From positions 1 through 64,000 of the forward strand of contig NZ_RHWX01000005.1 of assembly GCF_003938605.1 (NCBI RefSeq): a DNA stretch of 64,000 nucleotides, written 5' to 3'. The notes below the pieces were generated by a model that had not been told where the DNA came from, searched no databases, and saw nothing but the letters and a program-made list of their open reading frames with translations. This document shows, one piece after another, positions 34,591-43,433 of this stretch. The position numbers and the translations under genes were made by a program. This DNA comes from Brevundimonas sp. 357 (lineage in GTDB: Bacteria; Pseudomonadota; Alphaproteobacteria; Caulobacterales; Caulobacteraceae). How positions within the stretch are numbered: position 1 is the first letter of the stretch; each line of letters begins with the position of its first letter.

Positions 34591-34667
34591 GGTTGGGTAG
34601 CTCAGATGGTTAGAGCGGTGGATTCATAACCCACAGGTCGGCGGTTCGATCCCGCCTCCAACCACCA
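34591..34667 (+). tRNA. tRNA with CAT anticodon, probably tRNA-Met
   Basis: Acceptor GGTTGGG pairs with TCCAACC, followed by A and an encoded CCA. The anticodon loop is ATTCATAAC (CAT). D loop (AGCTCAGATGGTTAGAGC) and T arm (GGTTCGATCC) are normal. It lacks initiator-tRNA features, so it is elongator Met or, less likely, Ile with a modified C34. Confidence 0.95.
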
Positions 34668-35031
34668 CGGATTTTCCAAGCATTGTTATAGCCTGACGTC
34701 GTTTTCAGCTTCGTTGGTCTTTGGCCGGCAGCAAATGTCGCTTCCGAATTTGGCGGCTTCAGCGGTTCAGTCGAAATTGAACTCGCATCAACTGATCGAA
34801 GGCTGATCGCCGCTTCGGCGCTATCGCGCAGACCATGCCCGGCGTCAGCCTGAATGACTGACTCTGCTCGCAGATCGGCTTGCGACAGCAAAGTCCGTTG
34901 CTCCTCGTCGTCGCGCCGCTCATGGACGAGACTCTCACGAAATCTGACGGTTGATCGACGGCGGGGGCGGAGCATAGGAGGGCCCGCCGCTCCTGAGAGG
35001 CGGCGGGCCAGAAATTCAGTCTTGAATTTAA
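34668..35031. other. Gene-free stretch downstream of tRNA-Met
   Basis: About 360 bases with visibly lower GC than the rest. Several short frames overlap it but none has a ribosome site or recognisable product. Near the end GGCCCGCCGC and GGCGGCGGGCC (34981-35009) form a hairpin downstream of the small secreted gene; without a T-run it is only terminator-like. Confidence 0.5.
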
Positions 35032-35226
35032 TTACAGCTGTTTGAATCTCTTAGGGTAGTTCGGAAGTTCGGCGCAGGCTCCATAGCCAAGCATCCACAT
35101 GATGGCGCATCCGAGTTCATAGCCTGCCTCTCCGCGCGAGGAGTAGCGAGAGCTGGCGTGAGCGGCGCTCGCGACAGACGAGAACATCAAGGCAGCACAG
35201 GCGCCGGCGATCAGTTTCTTCTTCAT
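35032..35226 (-). CDS. Small secreted protein of unknown function
   Basis: 64 residues with a good signal peptide, MKKKLIAGACAALMFSSVAS, cleaved near AHA-S (about residue 24). The mature 40 residues contain two Cys in LGCAIMWMLGYGACAELP, which could form a disulfide. GGGAGG lies seven bases before the ATG, which makes this a convincing gene. No family is recognised. The bases are less GC-rich than neighbours. Confidence 0.68.
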   Translation of the reverse strand: MKKKLIAGACAALMFSSVASAAHASSRYSSRGEAGYELGCAIMWMLGYGACAELPNYPKRFKQL

Positions 35227-35550
35227 AGTAGCCTCCCTCTACCGCTCACCCAGTGTGAGCGTGAAAATTCTACACAGGGCGATGTCGTTGCCGCTGTGGC
35301 AATTCGACGCTATCTGACAGTCACTGTCCGCAATGCTTGGGGGCTGCTATCGCAAGAGGGCTCATACAGCGATGGGCCTTGCGGCGGCGAAGCCGTATTG
35401 AGTCGTTCAGGATGATATCCGTGGCGAGGCGCACGACTTCGGTCGAGCGCGGGCGTTCTAGCCGTGCCGGAGAGCGGCTCCAGGCGGCGCCGGGAAGATG
35501 GAGATTGTCGCTGTTCTTGGCCAGGCAGGTTCTTGGCCTGCGAGGACGTC
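35227..35550. other. Gene-free stretch between two small secreted genes
   Basis: Holds a small hairpin GCTCAC/GTGTGAGC (about 35243-35259) just before the small secreted gene and otherwise no signal that I can support. Several overlapping short frames on both strands have no ribosome site. Confidence 0.4.
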
Positions 35551-35778
35551 TCAGCCTTGCGGGATTCGAGTCGCTACGCCCGTGATCTTGCAGGCATAAT
35601 CCGTCTGAGGGCGACCTGTCTGACCGCCGGTGGGCGACAGGATGCCGCCGCGGTCGCGGCATTCGGTTTCCAGCTTGTCCATTTCCTGCTGATAGGTCGG
35701 CAAGGGGCGGCCCGAGGCGCAGGCGGCGAGCGCCAGCGGGGCGAGGATGGCGGCGGCGACGAACAGGGGGGCGCGCAT
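35551..35778 (-). CDS. Small lipoprotein
   Basis: 75 residues from ATG 35778, with AAGGAG six bases before. The signal peptide ends in a lipobox LAAC at about residue 20. The mature part, SGRPLPTYQQEMDKLETECRDRGG followed by a short tail with two further Cys, has no family that I can name. The frame to 35847 is rejected since it adds 23 residues in front of a clean signal. Confidence 0.75.
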   Translation of the reverse strand: MRAPLFVAAAILAPLALAACASGRPLPTYQQEMDKLETECRDRGGILSPTGGQTGRPQTDYACKITGVATRIPQG

Positions 35779-35852
35779 GACAATCTCCTTCGACAGGTGA
35801 AACGAGCGACGAGGCGCGATGATCTCTCCGAATGTTCCGCCGAGCAAGCGGT

Positions 35853-36443
35853 TCAGCCCGCCAGAACGCCCAGATGCTCCAGCAGGATCTTCAGGCCCAG
35901 CGCGATCAGGGCCACGCCGCCGATCAGTTCGACGATCTTGCCCAGCCGCGCGCCCGCCGCCTTGCCGACCAGCAGGCCCAGGGTCGCCAGGGCGAAGGTG
36001 GTGAAGCCGATGCAGGCGGCGATCAGCCAGATGTTGGCGTCCAGCAGAGCCAGGCCGACCCCCACGGCGCCGGCGTCGATCGAGGTGCCGACGGCGGTGG
36101 CGACCAGGGCCAGCAGGCCGCGCGACGCGGCCTTGCCGCCGGCGTCAGCCGTCTCGACGGCGTCTTCGTCGCGCTTCAACGCCTCCCAGATCATCTTGGC
36201 CCCGACCGCGCCCAGCAGGCCGAAGGCGATCCAGTGATCGATCGCCGCGACGAAGCCGGCGGCCGCCACGCCCAGGGCGAAGCCGATCAGGGGGGTGATG
36301 GCCTCGATCACGCCGAACACCAGGCCCGAGCGCAGGGCTTGGGACACCGTCGGCCGGTGCTGGGCGCCGCGCCCGATGGCGGCGGCGAAGGCGTCGGCGG
36401 ACATGCTGACGGACAGGACGGCGATGGCGACGGGGGACATCAT
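35853..36443 (-). CDS. mntP: Manganese efflux pump MntP
   Basis: 196 residues, six membrane helices in two homologous halves. Each half has the conserved acidic motif: SVSMSADAFAAAIGRG and VATAVGTSIDAGAVGVGLAL. MntP exports Mn2+ across the inner membrane. Start at ATG 36443 (a second ATG follows at once); no good Shine-Dalgarno lies before it. The leader carries a yybP-ykoY Mn2+ riboswitch, which agrees with the function. Confidence 0.94.
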   Translation of the reverse strand: MMSPVAIAVLSVSMSADAFAAAIGRGAQHRPTVSQALRSGLVFGVIEAITPLIGFALGVAAAGFVAAIDHWIAFGLLGAVGAKMIWEALKRDEDAVETADAGGKAASRGLLALVATAVGTSIDAGAVGVGLALLDANIWLIAACIGFTTFALATLGLLVGKAAGARLGKIVELIGGVALIALGLKILLEHLGVLAG

Positions 36444-36630
36444 GGGAAAACACACTCGGCCGGACGCATGACAGCACGCTCCACGCACGGGCCGGCCCCG
36501 CAGGTGCAGCATGCTGGTCTCGCTAGGCGGAGGTGATCCGCTGATCGCGCCATGCTCCTGACGACAGGAGCAAGTGTGTTGACGCGACCCCGGCTGGGAT
36601 ATGCCGGAAGCTACTCCCCAACGGCCGCCC
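36444..36630 (-). promoter_or_regulatory. yybP-ykoY manganese riboswitch in the mntP leader
   Basis: The minus-strand leader has the class signatures TTGGGGAGTAGC (GGGGAGTAG at 36611-36619), CGTCAACACA (about 36575-36584) and, near the 3' end of the aptamer, GCGAGACC (36516-36523), with a CTCCTG/CAGGAG hairpin between. Just before the start, CGAGTGTGTT (36449-36458) can pair with AACACACTTG of the aptamer (about 36571-36580), a plausible switch. Confidence 0.85.
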
Positions 36631-36739
36631 CTCTAACGCCTCGTTCCGAGTCTATCAACCCGCGCATGGCCAAAGGCGACAAGACGCCCCATCTGTGCTA
36701 GACGCCGCCGCTTCATCCTTCGCCGCAGGACATCCGCCC

Positions 36740-37915
36740 TTGAGCATTTCGCTCGATCTCTCGCGCGCCAGCGCCCCCGTTCAGGGTATGGTCAAGACGC
36801 CCGTCAACCTCAGCGGTCTGACGCGCGACGAGCTGCGCCAGGCCCTGATCGACGCCGGAATCTGCCCGCCGGAAAAGGCCAAGATGCGCGCCTCCCAGGT
36901 TTGGCGCTGGATCCACCACTACGGCGTCACCGACTTCGCCCTGATGAGCGATGTGGCCAAGGACACGCGCGCCAAACTGGCCGAGGCTTTCACCCTGGCT
37001 CGCCCCGAGATCGTCGAGCGTCAGGTGTCCAAGGACGGCACCCGCAAATGGCTGATCCGCACGGCGCCGGGCATCGAGATCGAGACCGTCTACATCCCCG
37101 ACGTGGGCCGGGCGGGCGCCCTGTGCGTTTCGTCCCAGGTGGGCTGCACCCTGAACTGCACCTTCTGCCACACCGGCACGCAGAAGCTGGTCCGCAACCT
37201 GACCACGGCCGAGATCGTGGCCCAGGTCCAGGTGGCCCGCGACGACCTGGACGAGTGGCCCTCGCCCAAGGAAGACCGCCGCCTGTCCAACATCGTCTTC
37301 ATGGGCATGGGCGAGCCGCTCTACAATCTGGACCACGTCGCCAACGCCATCGACATCATCTCGGACAATGAGGGCATCGCCCTGTCGCGTCGCCGGATCA
37401 CCGTGTCGACCTCGGGCGTCGTGCCGCAACTGAACGCCCTGGGCGAGCGCACGGCGGCCATGCTGGCGATCAGCCTGCACGCCACCAACGACCCCTTGCG
37501 CGATCAACTGGTGCCGCTGAACAAGAAGTATCCGCTGGACCAGTTGATGGCCGCCATCCGCGCCTATCCCGGCCTGTCCAACGCGCGCCGGGTGACGTTC
37601 GAGTACGTCATGCTGAAGGGCGTCAACGACAGCCCGGCCGAGGCGCGCGCCCTGATCAAACTGATCGAGGGCATTCCGTCCAAGGTGAACCTGATCCCGT
37701 TCAACCCCTGGCCCGGCACCGATTATCAGTGCTCGGACTGGAAGACGATCGAGACCTTCGCCGCCATCCTGAACAAGGCCGGCTACGCCTCGCCCATCCG
37801 CACCCCGCGCGGTCGCGACATCCTGGCCGCCTGCGGCCAGCTGAAGTCCGAGAGCGAAAAGCTGCGGGCCAGCGCGCGGATCAAGGCTGAGCGCGAAGAG
37901 GCCGACGCGGCCTGA
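36740..37915 (+). CDS. rlmN: 23S rRNA (adenine(2503)-C(2))-methyltransferase
   Basis: Radical-SAM enzyme that methylates A2503 of 23S rRNA (and A37 of some tRNAs). 391 residues from TTG 36740, which gives [11 protein letters not shown] and AGGA nine bases upstream; GTG 36695 is the frame's first start and remains possible. The cluster motif is [11 protein letters not shown], followed by [33 protein letters not shown] and the second catalytic Cys region near ILAACGQL. It is divergent from mntP. Confidence 0.94.
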   Translation: MSISLDLSRASAPVQGMVKTPVNLSGLTRDELRQALIDAGICPPEKAKMRASQVWRWIHHYGVTDFALMSDVAKDTRAKLAEAFTLARPEIVERQVSKDGTRKWLIRTAPGIEIETVYIPDVGRAGALCVSSQVGCTLNCTFCHTGTQKLVRNLTTAEIVAQVQVARDDLDEWPSPKEDRRLSNIVFMGMGEPLYNLDHVANAIDIISDNEGIALSRRRITVSTSGVVPQLNALGERTAAMLAISLHATNDPLRDQLVPLNKKYPLDQLMAAIRAYPGLSNARRVTFEYVMLKGVNDSPAEARALIKLIEGIPSKVNLIPFNPWPGTDYQCSDWKTIETFAAILNKAGYASPIRTPRGRDILAACGQLKSESEKLRASARIKAEREEADAA

Positions 37916-38046
37916 GGCGCCGACCGTCCGGTTGGACGCTTTGTCCGCCGACTGTGGCGCGGGCGCCCTAGCGGAAGGGCCAAGCTTTCGGGCAAGGGTG
38001 TTTTGGTTTCGTTCCCCTTCAGGCTGGGAGGCTAGGGTTCGTCGTC

Positions 38047-38490
38047 ATGGAGACCTCGTCGTTGCCGGGCGTGCTGTCGACGCCTGAACTCCAGGCGTTT
38101 GCGACGGGCTTTCCGATCCTGATGCTGCACCTGGCCGTGACCTTCGGCCTGCTGGCGGCGGGGGCGGCGGTCTATGCGCTGCTGACGCCGTGGCGTGAGA
38201 TCGCCCTGATCCGCCAGGGCAACCCGGCCGCCGCCGTGGCCTTTTCCGGAGTGCTGGTCGGCCTGGCCATTCCGCTGGCGGTGTCCCTGTCGGTGTCGAC
38301 CTCGATCCGCGACATCGCCATCTGGGGCGTGGCGACGGTGGTGCTGCAACTGCTGGCCTTCCGCGTCGTCGACTTCCTGCTGCACGGCCTGCCGCAACGG
38401 ATAGAGAAGGGCGAGACCTCCGCCGCCGTGGTCCTGGCCGGGGCCAAGCTGTCGACCGCCCTGATCCTGGCGGCCGCCCTGACGGGTTGA
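38047..38490 (+). CDS. DUF350 membrane protein
   Basis: 147 residues with four membrane helices. The second half has the DUF350 pattern AAVAFSGVLVGLAIPLAVSLSVS and the final helix ETSAAVVLAGAKLSTALILAAALTG. These proteins are of unknown function, often found with stress or tellurite-type genes. A serine protease gene follows 10 bases later on the same strand, so the pair is probably an operon. Confidence 0.88.
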   Translation: METSSLPGVLSTPELQAFATGFPILMLHLAVTFGLLAAGAAVYALLTPWREIALIRQGNPAAAVAFSGVLVGLAIPLAVSLSVSTSIRDIAIWGVATVVLQLLAFRVVDFLLHGLPQRIEKGETSAAVVLAGAKLSTALILAAALTG

Positions 38491-38500
38491 GGGGGCGGCC

Positions 38501-39325
38501 TTGCGCTTTCCCCACCTTCCCGACTGGACCATCTACGCCGCCGTCATCGGGGTGATCCTGATTGCGTCCCTGAACCGGGGCGAGCGGGCTGATGCGCCGC
38601 ACGACTTCCATGCCGAAGAACCGACAGGGCCGTTGCTGGGGCCGATCACCCCCTTTGATCCGTCCGTCACGGTCGACACCTCGGACGAGCATGAGCCGGT
38701 GTCGGGCACGGCCTTCTCCATCGCCGGGGACGGGCGCTGGATCACCGCGCGCCATGTGGTCGAGGGCTGCCGCAAGCCGGCCCTGGTGATCGACAAGACC
38801 CGCGCCCTGGCCGCCGACGTGCGCCTGGCCGCGCGGGCGGACGTGGCCCTGCTGCTGACCGACGGCGGGCCGCCCGCCCTGCCGATCGCGCCCCAGGCGC
38901 CGCTCTACAAGGGCCAGCGCGCCTTCCATCCCGGCTTCCCCCAGGGGCGGCCGGGCGAGGTGGCCTCGCGCCTGATCGGCCGCGAGACGCTGAAGATACG
39001 CGGTCACCGCTCCTATGACGAGCCGGTGCTGGCCTGGGCCGAAGCCGGCCGTACGAGCGGGCTGAAGGGCACCTTGTCAGGTTTGTCCGGCGCGCCGGTG
39101 CTGGATCGTCGCGGGCGGGTGCTGGGCGTGACCATCGCCGAGTCGCCTCGGCGCGGCCGCATCTACACCACGGCGCCCGACACCTTCGTCCCCACGGTCG
39201 GCGCCCAGCAGCGCGCCGACGAAGCCGCCCTCGGCCAGGCGGTGACGACCCAGAACTACGGCGCCGTCTCCGACCGCCTGCGTCAGGATCTGCGGGTCGC
39301 CCAGGTGGTCTGCCTGACGACGTGA
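38501..39325 (+). CDS. Membrane-anchored trypsin-like serine protease
   Basis: 274 residues with an N-terminal membrane helix (about 8-24) and a periplasmic trypsin-fold domain. The triad is visible: His in WITARHVVEGC, Asp in ARADVALLLTD and Ser in LSGLSGAPVLDRRGRVLGVTI. No PDZ domain follows, so it is smaller than DegP-type proteases. The start is TTG 38501, ten bases after the DUF350 stop. Substrate unknown. Confidence 0.85.
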   Translation: MRFPHLPDWTIYAAVIGVILIASLNRGERADAPHDFHAEEPTGPLLGPITPFDPSVTVDTSDEHEPVSGTAFSIAGDGRWITARHVVEGCRKPALVIDKTRALAADVRLAARADVALLLTDGGPPALPIAPQAPLYKGQRAFHPGFPQGRPGEVASRLIGRETLKIRGHRSYDEPVLAWAEAGRTSGLKGTLSGLSGAPVLDRRGRVLGVTIAESPRRGRIYTTAPDTFVPTVGAQQRADEAALGQAVTTQNYGAVSDRLRQDLRVAQVVCLTT

Positions 39326-39337
39326 GTGAATGAGTTT

Positions 39338-39472
39338 CCTCCCTGTTCGCGAAGCGGACGGGGAGGTGGATCGGCGGCGAAGCCGACGAGACGGAGGGGC
39401 CGCTTGGTTCCGCCGTCCTAGCCCCTCCACCGCTTTCGCGGTCCCCCTCCCCATTTGCATGGGGAGGAAAAG
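39338..39472. repeat. Intergenic inverted repeat related to the argD-argF element
   Basis: Left end CCTCCCTGTTCGCGAAGCGG with GGGGAGG; right end CCCCTCCCCATTTGCATGGGGAGG; between them GGGGCCGC-type arms. It lies between the protease gene and the end of the M16 gene and fills almost the whole 160-base gap. Confidence 0.65.
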
Positions 39473-39485
39473 ATCGCCCGGCGCC

Positions 39486-42341
39486 CTATTTCAGCGAGGC
39501 GCTGCCCAGGTTCAGTTCGGTCAGCGGAATGACCTCGACGTTCGGATACTTGGCTCGCAGGCCGTCGATGAACTTGGAGGCGTCTCCGACCACGACCAGG
39601 CTGGCCCGGTCGGCCGGCAGGTGTTCGGCGAAGGCGGCTTCGACTTGTTGCGGCGTGACCGCGCGGACGCGCCCGGCGTAGTCGGCCAGATCGCTCATCG
39701 GCAGGTCGTAGAGGGCCAGGTTGGCGACCAGGCCGCCCAGGCCGTCGACCGTCTCCAGCGAGCGGCCGAAGGCGCCGATCAGGGTGGCGCGGCGCGGAGC
39801 CAGTTCGGTCTCGGTCGCCGGTGCGTCGCCCAGCTTGCCGATCTCGGCCAGCATCAGATCGACGACCTCGGTCGCCGATTCGTTCTTGGTCTGGGTCGAG
39901 GCGGTGAAGACGCCCGCGTCCGCCCGCGCGCCGAGCGACGATCCGGCGCCGTAGGACAGGCCCTTCTCGATGCGGATCTTCTGGTTCAGCCGCGAGGAGT
40001 AGCCGCCGCCCAACAGGGTGTTGCCGACCGTCAGCGGGAAGAAGTCGGCGTCGGTGCGGCTGACGCCGCGGATGGCGGCGACGACCGCCGCCTGGCCGGC
40101 GCCCGGCTGGTCGATGACGACGACGCGCGGGGCCAGGGCCTGGCCCGCCTTGTCGATGGCGGCCGGCGCCGGACCGGCGTCGCGCCAGTCGCCGAAGGCT
40201 TCATCCGCCAGGGCGCGGGCCTCGGCCGGGGTCACGTCGCCCGAGAAGACCAGGGTCGCCTGCGATGGACGGAAGCGGTCGGAGTGGAAGATCGCCACAT
40301 CGTCGCGCGTCAGGGCGGGGATGCTGTTCACCGTGCCCGAACCCGGCGCGCCGTAGGGGGCGTCGCCGTAGATCACGCGGCCCACCGACTGGGAGGCGAC
40401 GGAGCCCGGCTGGCTCAGCGCCACGCGCAGGCCGTCCAGCGTCTGGGACTGCTGACGCTCCAGTTCCTCGGCGGCGAAGGTCGGGTTGCGCACCAGATCG
40501 GCCATCAGGGTCAGGGTCTGGCCGAACACGTCCTTGGGCGCATTGGCGTAGACATTGGTGAAGTCGGCGCCCGCGCCCGCGCCGATGCTGGCGCCCAGCT
40601 GCTCGATGGCGGTGGCGATTTCCGGGGCGGCCCTGGTCGTCGTGCCCTGGGTCAGCAGGGCGGCGGTCATGGAGGCCACGCCCGGCTTGCCCGCCGGATC
40701 ATGGGCCGAACCGGCGTTGAGGTTCAGCCGCGCCGAAACCAGCGGCAGCCCCTGCGTCGGGGCGACCAGCACGCGCAGGCCGTTGTCCAGACGGAAGTCG
40801 GCGATGGCCGGGGTGGCGGGCGACACTTCCGGCCCCGGCTGGGGCAGGCGGGCGCGCTCGGCTTCCGGCAGCAGGACGGCGACCGGACCGGCCGGAGCCA
40901 GGGAGGCGACCGTGACGGGGGCGTCGACGTTCTTCTTCTGCTCGCTGGGCGCGTTGGCGTCGTTGGCGGGCAGGTAGTTGATGGTGATCTGGCGCTGCGG
41001 CGTCAGATAGCGGCGGGCCACGCGCTGCACGTCGGCGGCGGTGACGGCCTGGATCTCGGCGATCTCGCGGTCGGCGGCGGTCGCGTCGCCGGTCATGATC
41101 AGGGCCATGCCCAGGGTGGTGGCGCGGTCGTCGATGCTTTCACGCCCGCGCAGGGCGTCGGCGACCAGCTCGTTCTTGGCCTCGGCCAGTTCGGCGGCGG
41201 TGACGGGCTCGTCGCGCAGGCGCGCGATCTCGGCCTCAAGCGCGGCCTTGCCGGTCTCGACCGTCTCGCCGCCCGCCATGATGGCGTAGGCGGTCAGATT
41301 GCCCGCCTGCTGGGCGAAGTCGGGGCTGGAGCCGATCGAGGCGGCGATCTGCTTGTCATAGACCAGCGAGCGGTACAGGCGGCTGCTCTCGCCGGTCGAC
41401 AGGATGCCGTCCAGCACCGTCAGGGCTGCGCGGTCGGCGTCCTTGTAGGCCACGGTGTTCCAGGCCAGGGCGACGGCGGGCAGGGGCACGTTCGGCGCAT
41501 AGTAGGTGGCGGTGCGCGGGCCGGTCGGCTCGGGCTCTTTCACGTCATTGGCGGGCATGGGCGTCGACGGACGCTTCAGCGGGGCGAAGTATTCGTCGAC
41601 CCAGCCGTCCAGCTGCGCCTGATCGAAATTGCCCGCCACGATCAGCATGGCGTTGTCCGGCCGGTAGTAGGTGGCGTGGAAGCGCAGCACGTCGTCCAGG
41701 GTCGCGGCGTCCAGCTCCTCGATCGAGCCGATGCCCGGACGACGATAGGGGTGATCCTGATAGATGGTCTCGGGCGTGAACAGGCCGAACAGGCGGCCAT
41801 AGGGGCTGGCCAGGATGCGCTGGCGGTATTCTTCCTTCACCACGTCGCGCTCGGAGGCGAAGTTCGCCTCGTCGACGACCAGGGAGCCCATGCGGTCGGC
41901 CTCGGCGAACAGGATGCGCTGCAGGTGGTTGGCCGGGACGACCTCGTAATAGGCAGTCACGTCGTCGGCGGTGAAGGCGTTGTTGAAGCCGCCGACGTCC
42001 TCGGTCAGACGATCGAACGTCTCGGACGGCATGTTCTTCGTCGCCTTGAACAGCAGGTGCTCGAACAGGTGGGCGAAGCCCGAGCGGCCCGCCGGATCGT
42101 CCTTTGACCCCACGCGATACCAGACCTGCACCGTGACGTTGGAGGTCGAGGCGTCGCGCGCCGTATAGACCTCCATGCCGTTGGCCAGCACCCGCTTGGC
42201 GAAGCCCAGCGGCGGCACCTCGACCCCGCTCTGGGCGGTCGACGCGGCGGCGGGCGGCGCCTTGGCCCAGGCCGGGGCGGCGGCGGGCAGGCCGAGCAGC
42301 AGCGCCGAGGCGCAGGCGGTCAGGATCAGGCGTTTCTTCAT
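39486..42341 (-). CDS. Periplasmic M16 family zinc metallopeptidase (tandem domains)
   Basis: 951 residues from ATG 42341, with a signal peptide cleaved near AWA-K (about 27). Two full insulinase-type units follow. The first has the zinc motif HLFEH at 91-95 with the downstream Glu in SERDVVKEEY; the second (from about 500) reads SMTAALLTQGT where HxxEH should be, so it is catalytically inactive and probably closes the chamber. The frame to 42482 is rejected. The protein would degrade peptides in the periplasm. Confidence 0.94.
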   Translation of the reverse strand: MKKRLILTACASALLLGLPAAAPAWAKAPPAAASTAQSGVEVPPLGFAKRVLANGMEVYTARDASTSNVTVQVWYRVGSKDDPAGRSGFAHLFEHLLFKATKNMPSETFDRLTEDVGGFNNAFTADDVTAYYEVVPANHLQRILFAEADRMGSLVVDEANFASERDVVKEEYRQRILASPYGRLFGLFTPETIYQDHPYRRPGIGSIEELDAATLDDVLRFHATYYRPDNAMLIVAGNFDQAQLDGWVDEYFAPLKRPSTPMPANDVKEPEPTGPRTATYYAPNVPLPAVALAWNTVAYKDADRAALTVLDGILSTGESSRLYRSLVYDKQIAASIGSSPDFAQQAGNLTAYAIMAGGETVETGKAALEAEIARLRDEPVTAAELAEAKNELVADALRGRESIDDRATTLGMALIMTGDATAADREIAEIQAVTAADVQRVARRYLTPQRQITINYLPANDANAPSEQKKNVDAPVTVASLAPAGPVAVLLPEAERARLPQPGPEVSPATPAIADFRLDNGLRVLVAPTQGLPLVSARLNLNAGSAHDPAGKPGVASMTAALLTQGTTTRAAPEIATAIEQLGASIGAGAGADFTNVYANAPKDVFGQTLTLMADLVRNPTFAAEELERQQSQTLDGLRVALSQPGSVASQSVGRVIYGDAPYGAPGSGTVNSIPALTRDDVAIFHSDRFRPSQATLVFSGDVTPAEARALADEAFGDWRDAGPAPAAIDKAGQALAPRVVVIDQPGAGQAAVVAAIRGVSRTDADFFPLTVGNTLLGGGYSSRLNQKIRIEKGLSYGAGSSLGARADAGVFTASTQTKNESATEVVDLMLAEIGKLGDAPATETELAPRRATLIGAFGRSLETVDGLGGLVANLALYDLPMSDLADYAGRVRAVTPQQVEAAFAEHLPADRASLVVVGDASKFIDGLRAKYPNVEVIPLTELNLGSASLK

Positions 42342-42447
42342 GAGGGGCGGCTTTCCAACGCCCGCAGTCGAAGAAACGGGCGCCGAAAGCCTAGCAGGGC
42401 GAAGCGCCGCCGCGCACCTTACGGAGCTGTAATGAAACGGGGAGACG

Positions 42448-43323
42448 TTACCGTCCAAACACCTCGACGCCGACGCCGCCATCGGTCGCCAGCCAGGCGC
42501 GTTTCATGCCCTGGCTGTTGTAGGGCTGGGCGATGTTGCCGTGACGGTCCAGGGCGATCAGGCCGCCGTCGCCGCCCAGGGCCCCGATGCGGTCGATGGT
42601 CGCTTGCGACGCCTCGGCCAGAGACTGACCGGCGGCCACGCCGAAGGCGGTGCGCGCGGCGGCGGCGACGCGGATGAAATACTCGCCCTGGCCGGTGCAG
42701 GAGACGGCGGCGTGCTCGTCAGCCCAGGTTCCGGCGGCGGGGATGGGGGTGTCGCCGACGCGGCCCGGCATCTTGCCGAACACGCCCGCCGTCGAGGTGG
42801 CGGCCGCCAAACGGCCCCGGCTGTCCAGCACGCAGCAGCCGACGGTGCCGTGGCTCAGGCCGCTGGGCGGATGGTTATCCTCGCCTTGACCGGCGCGGGT
42901 GTACCAGGTCTCGGGGTCTTCGACGCGCGCCAGGCCCTGTTCGGCGGCGAAGCGGGCGGCGCCGTTTCCGGCCAGCATGACGTGGGGGGTGCGGTCCATC
43001 ACCGCGCGGGCGGCGACGACCGGGTTGCGGAACCCTTGCAGGGCGGCGACGGCCCCGGCCTTGCCGGTGATGCCGTCCATGAGGCTGGCGTCCAGCTCAT
43101 AGTCGCCCGCCAGATTGGGCGAGGCGCCGCGTCCGGCGACATAAAGGCCGGAGTCCTCCAGCATGACGACCGCCTCGACCGCCACGTCCAGGGCCGAGGC
43201 CCCGGCGTCCAGCCGCGCCTTCATCGCCTCCACCACCTCGCGCATGTGCACGACCTCGGCGTCGTAGTTGCGCTCGCGCCGGGCGCCTGCGCCGCCGTGA
43301 AGGATGAGGGCGGGTTTCGCCAT
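42448..43323 (-). CDS. Isoaspartyl peptidase/L-asparaginase (Ntn hydrolase)
   Basis: 291 residues, plant-type asparaginase family. It starts PALILHGGAGA, and the autoprocessing site is the Thr in GLSHGTVGCCVLD, which becomes the N-terminal nucleophile. SCTGQGEYFIRVAAA and the final ALDRHGNIAQPYNSQGM complete the fold. It removes isoaspartyl dipeptides or asparagine. ATG 43323 is set by GGAG seven bases before. It is co-oriented with the M16 gene and divergent from a quinone oxidoreductase. Confidence 0.93.
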   Translation of the reverse strand: MAKPALILHGGAGARRERNYDAEVVHMREVVEAMKARLDAGASALDVAVEAVVMLEDSGLYVAGRGASPNLAGDYELDASLMDGITGKAGAVAALQGFRNPVVAARAVMDRTPHVMLAGNGAARFAAEQGLARVEDPETWYTRAGQGEDNHPPSGLSHGTVGCCVLDSRGRLAAATSTAGVFGKMPGRVGDTPIPAAGTWADEHAAVSCTGQGEYFIRVAAAARTAFGVAAGQSLAEASQATIDRIGALGGDGGLIALDRHGNIAQPYNSQGMKRAWLATDGGVGVEVFGR

Positions 43324-43433
43324 GATCGTCTCCTCAGAACCCATTCGGTCTCTTTGCATCGGGCCGCAGGCTGATTAGCGTCGCCGGCGTGTCGGCGCCA
43401 TGGCCGATGGGGGGATAGCTGAAAAGAGTTCCT

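Noticed and set aside
34610..34975. Minus-strand frame of 121 codons overlapping tRNA-Met
   Set aside because: Its end is just the antisense of the tRNA and the rest has no ribosome site or family.
35321..35662. Short frames on both strands between the two small secreted genes
   Set aside because: They overlap one another, lack ribosome sites and show no recognisable motif; possible remnants, but not supportable.
39330..42107. A 925-codon open frame on the plus strand
   Set aside because: Antisense to the M16 peptidase, which has a signal peptide and zinc motif; no domain is visible in the shadow.
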